Numbered from the stretch's first letter, positions 9,730 through 22,257 are shown. The stretch is DNA of 64,000 nt from Cerasibacillus terrae (GCF_008039555.1 NZ_VDUW01000003.1:62001-126000); one strand, 5' to 3'. Translations and numbers: made by a program. Notes: generated by a model from the letters alone, not told the origin.

Positions 9730-11469
9730 ATGTTAGAAAATGGTTATTGGAGAAATCGGGATATGAGAAATCATGTCCGCATTATTGATGGAACACTTGC
9801 GCCTACACTTGTATTGAAAAATGCAACGTATTTAAATACATACACAAAGAAATGGCTTGAAGCAAATATATGGATTTATCATGAACGAATTGTTTATGTT
9901 GGAGAAAACTTACCTGAAAAAGATGAAGGAATAACATATATGGACTGTAAAGGGCAATTTCTTGTTCCTGGCTACGTCGAACCACATGCACATCCTTTTC
10001 AATTGTATAATCCAGAACAATTGGCACTGCATGCAGCGCAATTCGGTACAACCACTTTAATCAATGATAATTTAATGTGGCATTTTTTAATGGATGAAAA
10101 GAAAGCGTTTTCTTTCATTGAAGAATGCGGTGATCTCCCGGTTAGTATGTTTTGGTGGGCTAGATTTGACGCACAGACCGAGTTACAGGATGAGGAGAAG
10201 GTGTTTAATACACCATCCGTATTGAAATGGCTGGAACATCCTTTGGTTGTCCAAGGTGGTGAATTAACAGCATGGCCTTCCCTTTTAGCTGGTGATGATC
10301 GCCTATTATATTGGATTCAAGAGGCAAAACGCCTCGGTAAACCAGTTGAAGGGCATTTTCCAGGAGCATCTGAAAAAACACTAACAAAATTAAAATTACT
10401 CGGTATCAATGCTGATCATGAATCAATGACAGGAAAAGATGTACGAAAACGGCTAGAGCTAGGGTATCAAGTCGGATTAAGGTATTCATCAATTCGTCCA
10501 GATTTACCAAAACTATTAGAGGAAATGCTGGAAGAAGGAATAAACACTTTTGATAGCTTAACAATGACAACAGATGGGGCAACACCAGTATTCTATGAAC
10601 ATGGTTTACTAAATGTTTGTATAGAAATTGCTATTGAGAAAGGTGTTCCGATTGAAGATGCTTATCGAATGGCATCATATAATGCGGCAAAGCATTTTCA
10701 TTTAGAAGAAAGTCTTGGAAGTATAGTTCCAGGGCGAATTGCGCATATCAACTTTTTAAAAGCGAAAGATAACCCACATCCAGTAAGTGTGCTTGCAAAA
10801 GGGCAATGGATTGTAAAGAACGGAGAAAATGTACCAACTCCACCACGAATTAATTGGGATAAATATGGAATAAATGCATTGGAATTGGGTTGGGAGTTAC
10901 AAGAAGACGATCTTCAATATTCCATTCCAGTTGGGTTGGATTTGATGAATGATGTCATTATGAAACCTTACCCAATTGAAATTGACATGACACCAGAACA
11001 ATTACCAACTGATAAGAATGATGCATTTCTTACCCTGATGGATCGCAATGGAAAATGGCATGTAAATACAACAATTCGAGGATTCACGAAGCGTTTAGGA
11101 GGACTTGCAAGCTCATACTCTAATACAGGAGACATTATTTATATTGGAAAAAACAAACAAGATATGCTATTAGCAAGTAAAAGATTAAAGGAAATTGGTG
11201 GAGGTATTGTCGTTGTTCATAAAGGTGAAGTGTTGATAGAAATTCCGTTAAAATTGGATGGCGTTATGAGTTTAGAAAATATGGAAAAATTAATCGAAAA
11301 ACAGAAAGAATTAACAACTTGTTTAAAAGAATTCGGTTATTTATATGATGACCCTATTTATTCCATCTTATTTCTATCATCCACACATCTACCATATATT
11401 CGAATTACCCAACAAGGAATTGTGGATGTGATGAAACGAGAAATTCTCTTTCCTGCTACAATGAGATAG
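9730..11469 (+). CDS. yerA: YerA-type putative adenine deaminase
   Basis: 579 residues, an amidohydrolase-superfamily protein with the architecture of B. subtilis YerA, which also follows purD. It may deaminate adenine to hypoxanthine, feeding purine salvage. Metal-binding HAH appears in EPHAHPFQLYN. The classic adenine deaminase reads GHVHIESS there, and the later conserved patch reads MTTDGATPVF instead of the usual DDR-type motif. The YerA branch is therefore related to, but distinct from, biochemically studied Ade enzymes, and its substrate is not certain. The ATG at 9730 has only a weak upstream ribosome site (AAAGTTGGT). Confidence 0.85.
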   Translation: MLENGYWRNRDMRNHVRIIDGTLAPTLVLKNATYLNTYTKKWLEANIWIYHERIVYVGENLPEKDEGITYMDCKGQFLVPGYVEPHAHPFQLYNPEQLALHAAQFGTTTLINDNLMWHFLMDEKKAFSFIEECGDLPVSMFWWARFDAQTELQDEEKVFNTPSVLKWLEHPLVVQGGELTAWPSLLAGDDRLLYWIQEAKRLGKPVEGHFPGASEKTLTKLKLLGINADHESMTGKDVRKRLELGYQVGLRYSSIRPDLPKLLEEMLEEGINTFDSLTMTTDGATPVFYEHGLLNVCIEIAIEKGVPIEDAYRMASYNAAKHFHLEESLGSIVPGRIAHINFLKAKDNPHPVSVLAKGQWIVKNGENVPTPPRINWDKYGINALELGWELQEDDLQYSIPVGLDLMNDVIMKPYPIEIDMTPEQLPTDKNDAFLTLMDRNGKWHVNTTIRGFTKRLGGLASSYSNTGDIIYIGKNKQDMLLASKRLKEIGGGIVVVHKGEVLIEIPLKLDGVMSLENMEKLIEKQKELTTCLKEFGYLYDDPIYSILFLSSTHLPYIRITQQGIVDVMKREILFPATMR

Positions 11470-11535
11470 CATATAATGAGAAGGTAATTCATCATATTTT
11501 TAATAAAATATCAAAACAGCAGGGAGTAGGGAATT

Positions 11536-12561
11536 TTGAAAAAATGTATTATTTTCGCACTTGCAATGGTATCAGTCATTCTTATTTCTGTGGGTTGTTC
11601 AAAAGATGACGAAGATAATAGCTTTTCTACAGATGAAAAACGGGCAACATCTGGAACATATCCTTTTACAGGCTTGGAAGGAAAAGGAATAGATAACAGG
11701 ATGATTGGTGTAATGGTTAATAACCATCCAAAAGCTCGACCACAAACAGGGTTAAGCAAAGCAGATATTGTATTTGAAATATTAGCGGAAGGTAATATCA
11801 CCCGTTTTCTAGCCTTATATCAGAGTGAATATCCAGATGTTGTTGGGCCTGTACGTAGTGCTAGAGAATATTATTTTGACTTAGCGGATCGCTATGATGC
11901 AATGTATATCCATCATGGCGCAGCAAACTTTATTAATGATATGATAGAAGAACGTGGTATTGACCGTATTAATGGTTCACACTATGATAATGATGGGAAA
12001 CTATTTAAACGAGCGAATTCACGTAAAGCACCACATAACTCTTATTTGCAATTTGGAGCAGTAGCAGATGTTGCTAGTGAAAAGGGGTATGAATTAACAA
12101 AGGAATATGCGGAGCTTCCGTTTTTAACCGAAGATGAAATGGATAATTTATCAGGTGAACGAGCGACAACCGTTGAGATTACGTACTTTAAAAGTCCATC
12201 AACAACTGTTTCCTATGAGTATGATGAAACAAATGAAGTATATTATCGTTTGAATGATGGTGAACAAACAGTTGAACTAGAAACAGATGCATCAATCCAA
12301 TTAGATAATATTTTTATTGTTGAAACAACACATGAAGTAATCGATTCTGAAGGAAGAAGAGCAGTTGATTTAGAAAGCGGTGGTAATGCCTACTTATTAC
12401 AAAAAGGTACAATTCAAAAAGTGGAGTGGGAAAATAAAGATGGGCGTATTTTACCTATAAAAGATGGAGAGACGGTTAGTTTTGTTCCGGGAAAGACATG
12501 GATCAATGTTGTCCCAACAAATCCAGGATTAGAACAAGCAATTACAATAATAAATGAGTAA
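11536..12561 (+). CDS. yerB: YerB-type lipoprotein (DUF3048)
   Basis: 341 residues starting at a TTG (AGGGAGTAGGG lies upstream). Residues 1-20 form a lipoprotein signal peptide ending in lipobox SVGC, with the lipid-attached Cys21. The mature protein begins with an acidic linker (SKDDEDN) and carries the DUF3048 domain seen in YerB, with MVNNHPKARPQTGL and VGPVRSAREYY segments. It should be anchored on the outer face of the membrane. Molecular function is unknown for the family. It sits in the conserved yerA-yerB-yerC order. Confidence 0.9.
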   Translation: MKKCIIFALAMVSVILISVGCSKDDEDNSFSTDEKRATSGTYPFTGLEGKGIDNRMIGVMVNNHPKARPQTGLSKADIVFEILAEGNITRFLALYQSEYPDVVGPVRSAREYYFDLADRYDAMYIHHGAANFINDMIEERGIDRINGSHYDNDGKLFKRANSRKAPHNSYLQFGAVADVASEKGYELTKEYAELPFLTEDEMDNLSGERATTVEITYFKSPSTTVSYEYDETNEVYYRLNDGEQTVELETDASIQLDNIFIVETTHEVIDSEGRRAVDLESGGNAYLLQKGTIQKVEWENKDGRILPIKDGETVSFVPGKTWINVVPTNPGLEQAITIINE

Positions 12562-12594
12562 TCTCAGATGCAGTAGAGCAGAGGAGGGATGTTG

Positions 12595-12900
12595 TTGCAA
12601 ATTGATAAATTACGAGGAAAGCAGCTAGATCAATTATTTGATGCAATTCTTTCCCTTGAAGATCGGGAAGAATGCTATAAATTTTTTGATGATATTGCAA
12701 CAATGAGTGAAATCCAATCATTAGCCCAGCGCTTTCAAGTAGCTAAAATGCTAACAGAAGGCGAGACATACAATGCGATTGAAAAGGAAACAAAAGCATC
12801 CACTGCAACGATTTCGCGTGTACGCCGTTGCATTGATTATGGAAGTGATGGCTATAAACTTGTTATTGATCGGATTAAAGAGAAAGAAGATAATGAATAA
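12595..12900 (+). CDS. yerC: YerC, TrpR-like DNA-binding protein
   Basis: 101 residues if started at the TTG at 12595, giving MQIDKLRGKQLDQLFDAIL as in B. subtilis YerC. An ATG at 12589 is too close to GAGGAGGG (12581-12588) to be used, whereas the TTG sits 6 bases away. The C-terminal half has a helix-turn-helix of the TrpR/YerC-YecD family (YNAIEKETKASTATISRVRR). It is a small cytoplasmic DNA-binding protein whose target is not evident here. A terminator follows. Confidence 0.92.
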   Translation: MQIDKLRGKQLDQLFDAILSLEDREECYKFFDDIATMSEIQSLAQRFQVAKMLTEGETYNAIEKETKASTATISRVRRCIDYGSDGYKLVIDRIKEKEDNE

Positions 12901-12943
12901 GGTAATGAATCAATACGAATAAGAATAAAACTCCATTAAAATA

Positions 12944-12976
12944 AAGGTTAGGTTTTCAACGCCTAGCCTTTTATTA
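12944..12976 (+). terminator. Terminator after yerC
   Basis: AAGGTTAGG (12944-12952) pairs with CCTAGCCTT (12962-12970) across a 9-base loop, followed by TTATT. Confidence 0.7.
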
Positions 12977-13310
12977 ATAAATGACTCTATCATACTCCAT
13001 CATGCATGCCCTTAATAAAGGTCATGATGGCCATAAGGTAAGCGAAAGGCAGCTTGGAAAGTCCTTCATCAAGGTTTTTAAAGGGCAAATGATAAGCGAA
13101 TAGGTTACTACGTATATTTCTTTCGCTCATGTTACTTGGTCCATTTAATATTTACACAATTATTCGGACATGACCAGTAAATATACGTCCAAATGCCTTA
13201 CTTCAGGAGAATAAGTACATTTTTTAAAGTGCATTGTGTAACTCCTCTATTTTCCTACAACATCTAATCATAACATCCCTACCATTTCTCTAAATTCCTG
13301 CGACAATTTT
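12977..13310. other. Intergenic stretch yerC-pcrB, no gene recognised
   Basis: No convincing gene is visible. A short open frame of about 30 codons (GHKVSERQLGKSF...) ends near 13101 without a start or ribosome site, and could be a gene remnant or chance. Confidence 0.4.
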
Positions 13311-13319
13311 TGCTATAAT
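13311..13319 (+). promoter_or_regulatory. Extended -10 promoter of pcrB-pcrA-ligA
   Basis: TTGCTATAAT contains TG-n-TATAAT. No good -35 is visible. It lies 37 bases before the chosen pcrB start. Confidence 0.55.
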
Positions 13320-13355
13320 AAATGAATGGATTATTTAAACTGGAGGGCTATACCT

Positions 13356-14039
13356 TTGAATATAAATATACATGAATGGAAACATGTTTTTAAATTAGAT
13401 CCCGCAAAGGAAATTACGGATGAACAATTAGAACAAATATGTGAGTCAGGAACAGATGCAATTATTGTCGGTGGAACAGATAATGTTACCCTAGACGGTG
13501 TACTTGATTTGTTAGGAAGCATTAGACGTTTCACAGTTCCTTGTATTTTAGAAGTTTCGAATATGGAATCTATTACACCAGGATTTGATTATTATTTCAT
13601 TCCAATGGTACTAAATAGTAAAGAGAAAAAATGGATGATGGACATCCAACATCAAGCTATTAAAGAATATAAAGACATGATGAATTGGGACGAGATTTTT
13701 GTTGAAGGATATTGCATTTTAAATAAGCATGCAAAAGCTTTTCAAAAAACAAATTGTGATATGCCACAAGAAGAAGATGTGCTAGCATATGCATATATGG
13801 CGGAGAACATATTCCATCTACCTATTTTTTATGTGGAATATAGCGGAACATATGGAAATCCACAATTAGTGGAACAAGTAAAAGCGGAATTAAATGAAAC
13901 ACTCCTATTCTATGGTGGAGGAATTACGAATGCCACCCAAGCAAAGGAAATGAAACAATATGCAGATGTGATTGTTGTGGGGAATAGTATTTATACGGAT
14001 TTTAAAGAAGCATTAAAGACAGTTAAAGCAGTAAAATAA
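13356..14039 (+). CDS. pcrB: Heptaprenylglyceryl phosphate synthase
   Basis: 227 residues from the TTG at 13356, which yields MNINIHEWKHVFKLDP, matching the Bacillus PcrB start. TGGAGGG at 13341-13347 supports it over an in-frame ATG at 13326. PcrB transfers heptaprenyl from heptaprenyl diphosphate to sn-glycerol-1-phosphate, making an archaea-like ether lipid precursor. TIM-barrel motifs include ESGTDAIIVGG, FVEGYCILN, YVEYSGTYG and FYGGGITN for phosphate binding. It is transcribed with pcrA and ligA. Confidence 0.96.
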   Translation: MNINIHEWKHVFKLDPAKEITDEQLEQICESGTDAIIVGGTDNVTLDGVLDLLGSIRRFTVPCILEVSNMESITPGFDYYFIPMVLNSKEKKWMMDIQHQAIKEYKDMMNWDEIFVEGYCILNKHAKAFQKTNCDMPQEEDVLAYAYMAENIFHLPIFYVEYSGTYGNPQLVEQVKAELNETLLFYGGGITNATQAKEMKQYADVIVVGNSIYTDFKEALKTVKAVK

Positions 14040-14109
14040 TATATGTCTCTAAATGATGTTCATTCTGATAGAAACGAAGGAAATACTTTTCTATAAGGTG
14101 GTGTTAAAG

Positions 14110-16335
14110 GTGAGTCTGACAACAGACAACCTATTAAGCGGATTAAATAAACAACAAAAGAAAGCTGTCAAAACAACCGATGGGCCATTATTAATTATGG
14201 CGGGGGCAGGTAGTGGGAAAACAAGAGTACTAACACATCGAATTGCCTATTTGATGCATGAGAAGGATGTTGCACCCCGAAATATTTTGGCAATTACCTT
14301 TACAAATAAAGCGGCACGAGAAATGAAGGAACGTGTAGCGAAATTAGTCGGTCAAGAAGGGGCATACATGTGGGTATCGACTTTTCACTCTATGTGTGTA
14401 CGTATATTGCGTCGAGATGTGGACCGAATTGGCTATAATCAAAACTTTTCCATATTAGATAGTGGGGACCAATTAACCGTTGTAAAACAAGTATTGAAAG
14501 ACTTAAACATCGATCCGAAGAAATTTGATCCACGTGCAATGCTTAACCAAATTAGTGCTGCAAAAAATGAGCTAATTACCCCAGAATCATTCGAAAAAGA
14601 TGCAAATAACTTTTATGAACGGCAAGTTTCTCGTGTGTATACTGCATATCAGAGCATACTTAGAAAAAATCATTCCATGGATTTTGATGATTTAATCATG
14701 CAAACCATCCATTTATTTAAGCGTGTTCCGGAAGTGTTGACATATTATCAACGAAGATTTCAATATATTCATGTGGACGAGTACCAAGATACAAACCATG
14801 CTCAATACTATTTAGTAAAACAACTTGCTAATCGTTTTCAGAATTTATGCGTTGTTGGTGATTCAGATCAATCAATTTATCGCTGGCGAGGCGCAGATAT
14901 TAAGAATATCCTCTCATTTGAAAAGGATTACCCTGCTGCAAAGACGATTTTCTTGGAACAAAATTATCGTTCTACTAAATCGATACTAGATGCTGCAAAC
15001 CATGTGATTCAACATAACACAGGAAGAAAACCGAAAAATTTATGGACCGAGAATCCAGATGGACAAAAGATTAATTATTTTCGCGGGATGACAGAGCAAG
15101 AAGAAGCATTTTTCGTTATGGAAACAATTCAACAACTAACAAGGAAGAAAGACTATCAACCAAGTGATATTGCCATTTTATACCGTACAAACGCCCAATC
15201 ACGTGCGATGGAGGATGCTTTTGTAAAAGCGGGTATGCCATATCAAATGGTTGGTGGCCAGAAGTTCTATGAACGAAAAGAAATTAAAGATATGATTGCT
15301 TATTTACGTCTGATAACTAATCCAGATGATGATATTAGTTTTGAGCGGGTTGTTAATGTTCCAAAACGTGGAATTGGAAAAACATCTGTTGACCGTTTAC
15401 GTGCCTATGCAAATGAACATGATATTTCTTTGTTTGAAGCGACAAGAGATGTTGATTTTACCGGGGTAACAAAGCGAGCTGCAAATGCATTAGAATCATT
15501 TGCTAATCTGATACGAACATTAAGTCAACAACAAGAATATTTAACAGCAACAGATATGGTAGAAGAAGTATTGACTCGTTCAAGTTATGAAGAAATGCTA
15601 CAAAATGAGCGAAGCATTGAAGCACAAAGCCGTTTAGAGAACTTAGAGGAATTTAAAACTGTTACACATGATTTTGAGGCGAAAAATGAAGATAAAACCT
15701 TAATTGCATTTTTAACAGATTTAGCACTCATTGCCGATATTGACCGAGTGGATGAAGATGATCCAACAAACGAAGAGAAAGTGACGATGATGACATTACA
15801 TGCTGCAAAAGGGCTTGAATTTCCTGTTGTATTTTTAATTGGAATGGAGGAAAATGTGTTTCCACATAGTCGTTCCATGATGGATGATGAGGAAATGGAA
15901 GAAGAGCGTAGACTTGCATATGTTGGGATTACAAGAGCAGAGAAGCTTCTTTACGTCACACATGCCCAAATGCGGACACTTTATGGCAGAACAAATATGA
16001 ACCCTATTAGCCGTTTTATCAATGAAATTCCAGAAGAATTAGTCGATGGAATGAAGGAAGTTAAAGAGCAGATGTTTGGTTCTTCATTTGGCGAAAGTTC
16101 TATAAAACGAACTAAACAACCTTTAAAAAGAAGAGCAAAACAAATAAATCAAACAACAGGAGCAGAAAATACAGCTTGGCAAGCAGGGGATAAGGCTGTC
16201 CATAAGAAATGGGGAGTCGGCACCGTTGTTAAAGTAGATGGAGAAGGTGACTCCATGGAGCTTGATGTTGCTTTCCCAGCACCAACTGGTATCAAACGAT
16301 TATTAGCAAGGTTCGCTCCGATTACGAAACAATAG
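14110..16335 (+). CDS. pcrA: ATP-dependent DNA helicase PcrA
   Basis: 741 residues from the GTG at 14110 ([13 protein letters not shown]), supported by AAGGTGGT at 14095-14102. A longer frame back to 14053 adds a non-homologous leader. PcrA is the essential superfamily 1A 3'-5' helicase of Gram-positives, acting in nucleotide excision repair, rolling-circle replication and displacement of RecA. Walker A AGAGSGKT spans residues 31-38. [20 protein letters not shown], the QNYRST motif and [18 protein letters not shown] follow in order, with a C-terminal Tudor-like segment ([10 protein letters not shown]) that binds RNA polymerase in relatives. ligA starts 12 bases downstream. Confidence 0.98.
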   Translation: MSLTTDNLLSGLNKQQKKAVKTTDGPLLIMAGAGSGKTRVLTHRIAYLMHEKDVAPRNILAITFTNKAAREMKERVAKLVGQEGAYMWVSTFHSMCVRILRRDVDRIGYNQNFSILDSGDQLTVVKQVLKDLNIDPKKFDPRAMLNQISAAKNELITPESFEKDANNFYERQVSRVYTAYQSILRKNHSMDFDDLIMQTIHLFKRVPEVLTYYQRRFQYIHVDEYQDTNHAQYYLVKQLANRFQNLCVVGDSDQSIYRWRGADIKNILSFEKDYPAAKTIFLEQNYRSTKSILDAANHVIQHNTGRKPKNLWTENPDGQKINYFRGMTEQEEAFFVMETIQQLTRKKDYQPSDIAILYRTNAQSRAMEDAFVKAGMPYQMVGGQKFYERKEIKDMIAYLRLITNPDDDISFERVVNVPKRGIGKTSVDRLRAYANEHDISLFEATRDVDFTGVTKRAANALESFANLIRTLSQQQEYLTATDMVEEVLTRSSYEEMLQNERSIEAQSRLENLEEFKTVTHDFEAKNEDKTLIAFLTDLALIADIDRVDEDDPTNEEKVTMMTLHAAKGLEFPVVFLIGMEENVFPHSRSMMDDEEMEEERRLAYVGITRAEKLLYVTHAQMRTLYGRTNMNPISRFINEIPEELVDGMKEVKEQMFGSSFGESSIKRTKQPLKRRAKQINQTTGAENTAWQAGDKAVHKKWGVGTVVKVDGEGDSMELDVAFPAPTGIKRLLARFAPITKQ

Positions 16336-18351
<2,016 letters not shown>

Positions 18352-18381
18352 TTTTATAGTGAATGCAGAGGTGAGAACTTT

Positions 18382-19608
18382 GTGAAAAAATTATGGATTA
18401 CTTTAATATGTCTCCTATTGGTGTTAACAAGCTGTGCACCAGGGGATAAAAAGAAAGAAGAAATTGTTCATGATGAAAAGGAAAAGAAAGAATTATCGAT
18501 TGTGCCTAGTTATAAATTATCAAAAGAAAACTATCGAATGATTCTTCCTTACAAACCTGGTGCCGCTAGAGGGGTTATTGTCGATCAAATAGCGAATCGG
18601 GTAGATGTTGACGAGGTTGAAGAAGGGTTAAGACGGCACTCGAAGGCATATTTTGATCCGGAAAAACATATTTTTCGAGAGGGTCAATTTTTAACAAAAG
18701 ATTTAGTTATTGATTGGTTGGGAAGAAAATTAACGAAGAAGCAGCTAGAAAAAGAGGTACAAGAAGATATTGATTACCTGAAAGAAAATCAAATGACCGT
18801 TAATGAAGAAAAAATCAGGAAAGAGTATACACAGGGGTTAAACCCTCCAGTAAAGAATAAAAATGACGAAAAAGAACAAAAGAAACAACCTAAATATTTA
18901 TCCCATATTGTGGAGCAAAACTATTTAATTACGAAGGATAAACAAGCGCAAGTAGCAGGTATTTCTATTGGACTTGCAATGAAATCTGTTTATCATTTCT
19001 ATACAGAAGACAAAGAAAAAAAGCGAACCTTTCATGAAGTAGAAATAACAAAAAAAGAAGCATTAGAAGAAGGATATAAACTTGCAGAAGAAATTCTAAA
19101 AAGAATGCGAAAAATGGATGGGTTACAAGATACCCCAATTATGTTTGCAATATATCAAGAAGAAGATAGAGAATCTCCAGTTCCGGGTAATTTTATGGCA
19201 AAAACACTTGTTGATAAAGGAAAAAATGATATTGGGAAATGGGAAATGATTAAGGAAGAACATATCCTTTTTCCTTCTAAACAAGCAAGTGATAAATATT
19301 TCGAAGACGCGGAAGTAGTTAAACAATTCACGAATAACATAGCAGATTATTTTCCGAATTATGTTGGGATGATCGGGAGAGGGTTTTATGTTAATGAGGA
19401 GCTACGTCAACTTGTCTTAGAAATTCCACTAGAATTTCATGGAAAAGGAGAAGTGCTTGGATTCACTCAATATGTATATGGACAGATCAAAGAACTCTTG
19501 TCTACCAATTATGATTTAGAAGTAAAAATTAAGTCAAACAGTAAAATGGAAAGTGTTCTTTATCGTGAAGCGGGAAAAGAAGAGCCGAGAGTGCATATTT
19601 TTCAATAG
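18382..19608 (+). CDS. camS: CamS family sex pheromone-like lipoprotein (YerH)
   Basis: 408 residues from a GTG (GAGGTGAG upstream). Residues 1-17 form a lipoprotein signal with lipobox LTSC and lipidated Cys18. The mature part is a lysine/glutamate-rich surface protein of the CamS family. In enterococci and staphylococci the released signal peptide is a cAM373-type pheromone, but that role is not evident for this sequence. The position directly after ligA is conserved with B. subtilis yerH. A terminator follows. Confidence 0.9.
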   Translation: MKKLWITLICLLLVLTSCAPGDKKKEEIVHDEKEKKELSIVPSYKLSKENYRMILPYKPGAARGVIVDQIANRVDVDEVEEGLRRHSKAYFDPEKHIFREGQFLTKDLVIDWLGRKLTKKQLEKEVQEDIDYLKENQMTVNEEKIRKEYTQGLNPPVKNKNDEKEQKKQPKYLSHIVEQNYLITKDKQAQVAGISIGLAMKSVYHFYTEDKEKKRTFHEVEITKKEALEEGYKLAEEILKRMRKMDGLQDTPIMFAIYQEEDRESPVPGNFMAKTLVDKGKNDIGKWEMIKEEHILFPSKQASDKYFEDAEVVKQFTNNIADYFPNYVGMIGRGFYVNEELRQLVLEIPLEFHGKGEVLGFTQYVYGQIKELLSTNYDLEVKIKSNSKMESVLYREAGKEEPRVHIFQ

Positions 19609-19652
19609 TTTGATTTGAATAATTGAACCATTTTACATTTTCCGTTAGAATA

Positions 19653-19680
19653 GGGAGTGGGCATCCACTCCCATTTTTAA
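19653..19680 (+). terminator. Terminator after camS
   Basis: GGGAGTGG and CCACTCCC form a perfect 8-bp stem with a GCAT loop, followed by ATTTTT. Confidence 0.9.
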
Positions 19681-19709
19681 ATAAGGAATGGGAGTTTATT
19701 AAAGAATTG

Positions 19710-19723
19710 TGAAAGCGTACCCA
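19710..19723 (+). promoter_or_regulatory. Possible cre (CcpA) site before the P5C dehydrogenase gene
   Basis: TGAAAGCGTACCCA matches the catabolite-responsive consensus TGWAANCGNTNWCA at 12 of 14 positions. It lies 37 bases before the gene, a plausible place for catabolite repression of an amino-acid degradation gene. Confidence 0.4.
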
Positions 19724-19760
19724 TTTTCTTAACTTCAATTAAAACAAGGAGGCTTTTAAC

Positions 19761-21311
19761 ATGGTAGTAGCATACAGACACGAACCTTTTACAGATTTTA
19801 CTGTAGAAGAGAATAAACAGAATCTATTAGAAGCTATTAAACAAGTAGAAAAAGACTTAGGTAAGGAGTACCCATTAATAATCAATGGAGAGAGAGTTAC
19901 AACGGAAGACAAAATTACTGTTGTAAATCCTGCAAATAAAGAAGAAGTAATCGGATATGTCTCTAAAGCAAACAAAGATCTAGCTGAGAAAGCAATGAAA
20001 GTTGCAGATGATAGATTTGAAACATGGCGTAAAGTAGATCCGAAATTTCGCGCAGACATATTATTCCGCGCAGCAGCAATTGTTCGTCGTCGTAAAGCAG
20101 AATTTACGGCACACCTTATTAAAGAAGGTGGAAAACCTTGGAAAGAAGCGGATGCCGATGTTGCAGAAGGAATTGACTTCATGGAGTATTACGGACGTCA
20201 AATGCTTCGTTTAAAAGACGGTGTAGAAATAAACAGTCGTCCAATTGAATATAATCAGTTCCATTATATCCCATTAGGTGTTGGTGTTGTTATTTCACCA
20301 TGGAACTTCTTATTTGCAATTATGGCTGGTACAACAGTTGCAGCAATGGTAACTGGAAATACTGTATTATTAAAGCCTGCAAGTACAACACCAGTTATTG
20401 CATATAAATTTATGGAAGTACTAGAAGAAGCAGGAATGCCAAAAGGTGTTGTAAACTATATTCCAGGATCAGGTGCTGAAGTTGGTGACTATTTAGTAGA
20501 GCATCCACGTACTCGTTTTGTAAGCTTTACAGGTTCCCGTGAAGTAGGAACAGGTATCTTCGAACGAGCAGCAAAAATCCAAGAAGGCCAAATTTGGTTG
20601 AAGCGCACCATCTTAGAAATGGGTGGAAAAGATACGATTGTAGTTGATAACAATGCAGACTTAGAACTTGCTGCACAATCTATCGTTCAATCTGCATTCG
20701 GTTTTTCAGGACAAAAATGTTCTGCATGTTCTCGTGCTGTGATTCATGAAGATGTTTATGAACAAGTGAAAGATCGTGTAGCAGAACTTACAAAAGAATT
20801 GACAGTAGGTAACCCAGCAGAAGCTACAAACAACTATATGGGACCAGTAATTGACCAAGCAGCATATGATAAAATTACAGGCTATATTGAGATTGGAAAA
20901 GAAGAAGGTAAACTGATTGCTGGTGGAGAAGGAGACGACTCGAAAGGTTGGTTCATTAAGCCAACAGTATTCGCAGATGTTGATCCAAAAGCACGCATCA
21001 TGCAAGAAGAAATCTTTGGACCAGTTCTTGCACTAACAAAAGCAAAAGATTTCGATGAAGCAATTGAAATCGCAAATAACACAGAGTACGGTCTAACAGG
21101 TGCTGTAATTACAAATAACCGCGAACATCAAGAACAAGCAAGAGAAGACTTCCATGTTGGAAACTTGTACTTCAACCGTGGCTGTACAGCAGCAATCGTT
21201 GGATACCAACCATTTGGTGGCTTCAATATGTCTGGAACAGATTCTAAAGCAGGTGGCCCAGACTACTTAATCCAACACATGCAAGCAAAAACAACATCTG
21301 AAATGTTTTAA
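19761..21311 (+). CDS. rocA: L-glutamate gamma-semialdehyde dehydrogenase (P5C dehydrogenase)
   Basis: 516 residues, aldehyde dehydrogenase superfamily, RocA/PutC branch. It oxidises glutamate semialdehyde, which forms from 1-pyrroline-5-carboxylate, to glutamate with NAD+, ending proline and arginine breakdown. The Rossmann [10 protein letters not shown] segment, the catalytic Glu in LEMGGKD and the nucleophile Cys320 in GQKCSACSR are visible, with the terminal [15 protein letters not shown]. The start follows AAGGAGG. It stands alone between two terminators, interrupting the otherwise Bacillus-like ligA-camS-gat order. The gene name could equally be putC or ycgN, since paralogues cannot be separated here. 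Confidence 0.92.
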   Translation: MVVAYRHEPFTDFTVEENKQNLLEAIKQVEKDLGKEYPLIINGERVTTEDKITVVNPANKEEVIGYVSKANKDLAEKAMKVADDRFETWRKVDPKFRADILFRAAAIVRRRKAEFTAHLIKEGGKPWKEADADVAEGIDFMEYYGRQMLRLKDGVEINSRPIEYNQFHYIPLGVGVVISPWNFLFAIMAGTTVAAMVTGNTVLLKPASTTPVIAYKFMEVLEEAGMPKGVVNYIPGSGAEVGDYLVEHPRTRFVSFTGSREVGTGIFERAAKIQEGQIWLKRTILEMGGKDTIVVDNNADLELAAQSIVQSAFGFSGQKCSACSRAVIHEDVYEQVKDRVAELTKELTVGNPAEATNNYMGPVIDQAAYDKITGYIEIGKEEGKLIAGGEGDDSKGWFIKPTVFADVDPKARIMQEEIFGPVLALTKAKDFDEAIEIANNTEYGLTGAVITNNREHQEQAREDFHVGNLYFNRGCTAAIVGYQPFGGFNMSGTDSKAGGPDYLIQHMQAKTTSEMF

Positions 21312-21361
21312 TGAATAATAGTATAACAAGGGGCTAAGACAAAACCCCCAGTAAATATAAA

Positions 21362-21407
21362 AAAGAAGTCAGGCAGTTTCCTAAATAGACTGCTTGACTT
21401 CTTTTCA
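21362..21407 (+). terminator. Terminator after the P5C dehydrogenase gene
   Basis: AAAGAAGTCAGGCAGT pairs with ACTGCTTGACTTCTTT (about 15 bp with one wobble), followed by a T-run. Confidence 0.9.
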
Positions 21408-21526
21408 TTCATAAGAAAACGTCGGCTTGAAAATTAAATCATATCATTGCTAAAGACATTGACTTGCACTCCAGATGGCTACTTTTCGTGAACACAGCTT
21501 CAACCTCCTCAGAAAGCGGGGATTTT

Positions 21527-21730
21527 AGATATTAAGCGCTATTTTTATGCTGTTTTTTCTAATTTAGTATAGATTAGGCACTATTCATGCCCGTATTCCC
21601 TATATTCTTCCAAACCAGTCTAGATAAAACGCTATCCGTGCCCAAATTTACCATACCATTCCAAAATCAGTATAGAAAGTAGATTAGGATCCGCATTCAT
21701 GGCGGGAAACTTGAAGGATATTCCTCCATT
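21527..21730. repeat. Degenerate tandem repeat, about 51-bp period (locus A)
   Basis: Four diverged copies are recognisable. AGTATAGATTAGGCACTA starts at 21566, AGTCTAGATAAAACGCTA at 21617 and AGTATAGAAAGTAG at 21669. An older copy (AGATATTAAGCGCTA) lies at 21527. Each carries a core like CGCTAT-CNTGCCC. Read in reverse complement, it resembles the units at 26398-26525 (shared GGGCATGA core). It fills the 640-base gap before gatC, in which no gene was found. Confidence 0.65.
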
Positions 21731-21951
21731 GATTATTGAAAAATACATGGGTAATACTAAAAAGATACATTTATTTATATTGCATAATATCTCATAGATA
21801 CAATAAAAGGCTATGCATCAACACTTTCACGAATATATATACTTTCATTTATTAAGGTAAAATGGTATTATCAAAGATGTTACAATTGTTTTTTAGCATA
21901 TTTTTAATATGTTAATGAGATATATGTAGATTATATTTGGAGGTGTAGATA

Positions 21952-22242
21952 ATGAGCAAAGTAACAGAAGAAAAAGTAAGACAATATGCTGAAATGTTAC
22001 GCCTTGCGATAACAGATGAGGAAGCAACACGCTATACAGAACACCTAAACGCAATGGTGGATTATGTTCAAGTTTTAGATGAAGTAGATACAGATGGTGT
22101 AGAACCAATGGTACATGGGATTGATTTACAAAATGTATTGCGTAAAGATGAGCCGAAAAAATGGATTACACAAGAAGAGGCATTAAAAAATGCCCCAGAT
22201 AAAAAAGACGGTCATTTTCGTGTACCAGCGATTATGGATTAA
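21952..22242 (+). CDS. gatC: Asp/Glu-tRNA amidotransferase subunit C
   Basis: 96 residues, the normal size. GatC is the small belt-like subunit that stabilises GatA-GatB. Together they convert misacylated Glu-tRNA(Gln), or Asp-tRNA(Asn), to the correct Gln or Asn form. The HLNAMVDYVQVLDEVDTDGV region and the C-terminal KKDGHFRVPAIMD are characteristic. It is the first gene of the operon, with a TTTGGAGGTG ribosome site; gatA follows after 15 bases. Confidence 0.97.
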   Translation: MSKVTEEKVRQYAEMLRLAITDEEATRYTEHLNAMVDYVQVLDEVDTDGVEPMVHGIDLQNVLRKDEPKKWITQEEALKNAPDKKDGHFRVPAIMD

Positions 22243-22257
22243 GGAGGGACAACATTT

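Noticed and set aside
13326..13355. ATG start for PcrB
   Set aside because: It lies only a few bases after the -10 and before the strong TGGAGGG site that serves the TTG at 13356.
14053..14109. Longer N-terminus for PcrA
   Set aside because: The extra residues have no counterpart in PcrA, and AAGGTGGT points to the GTG at 14110.
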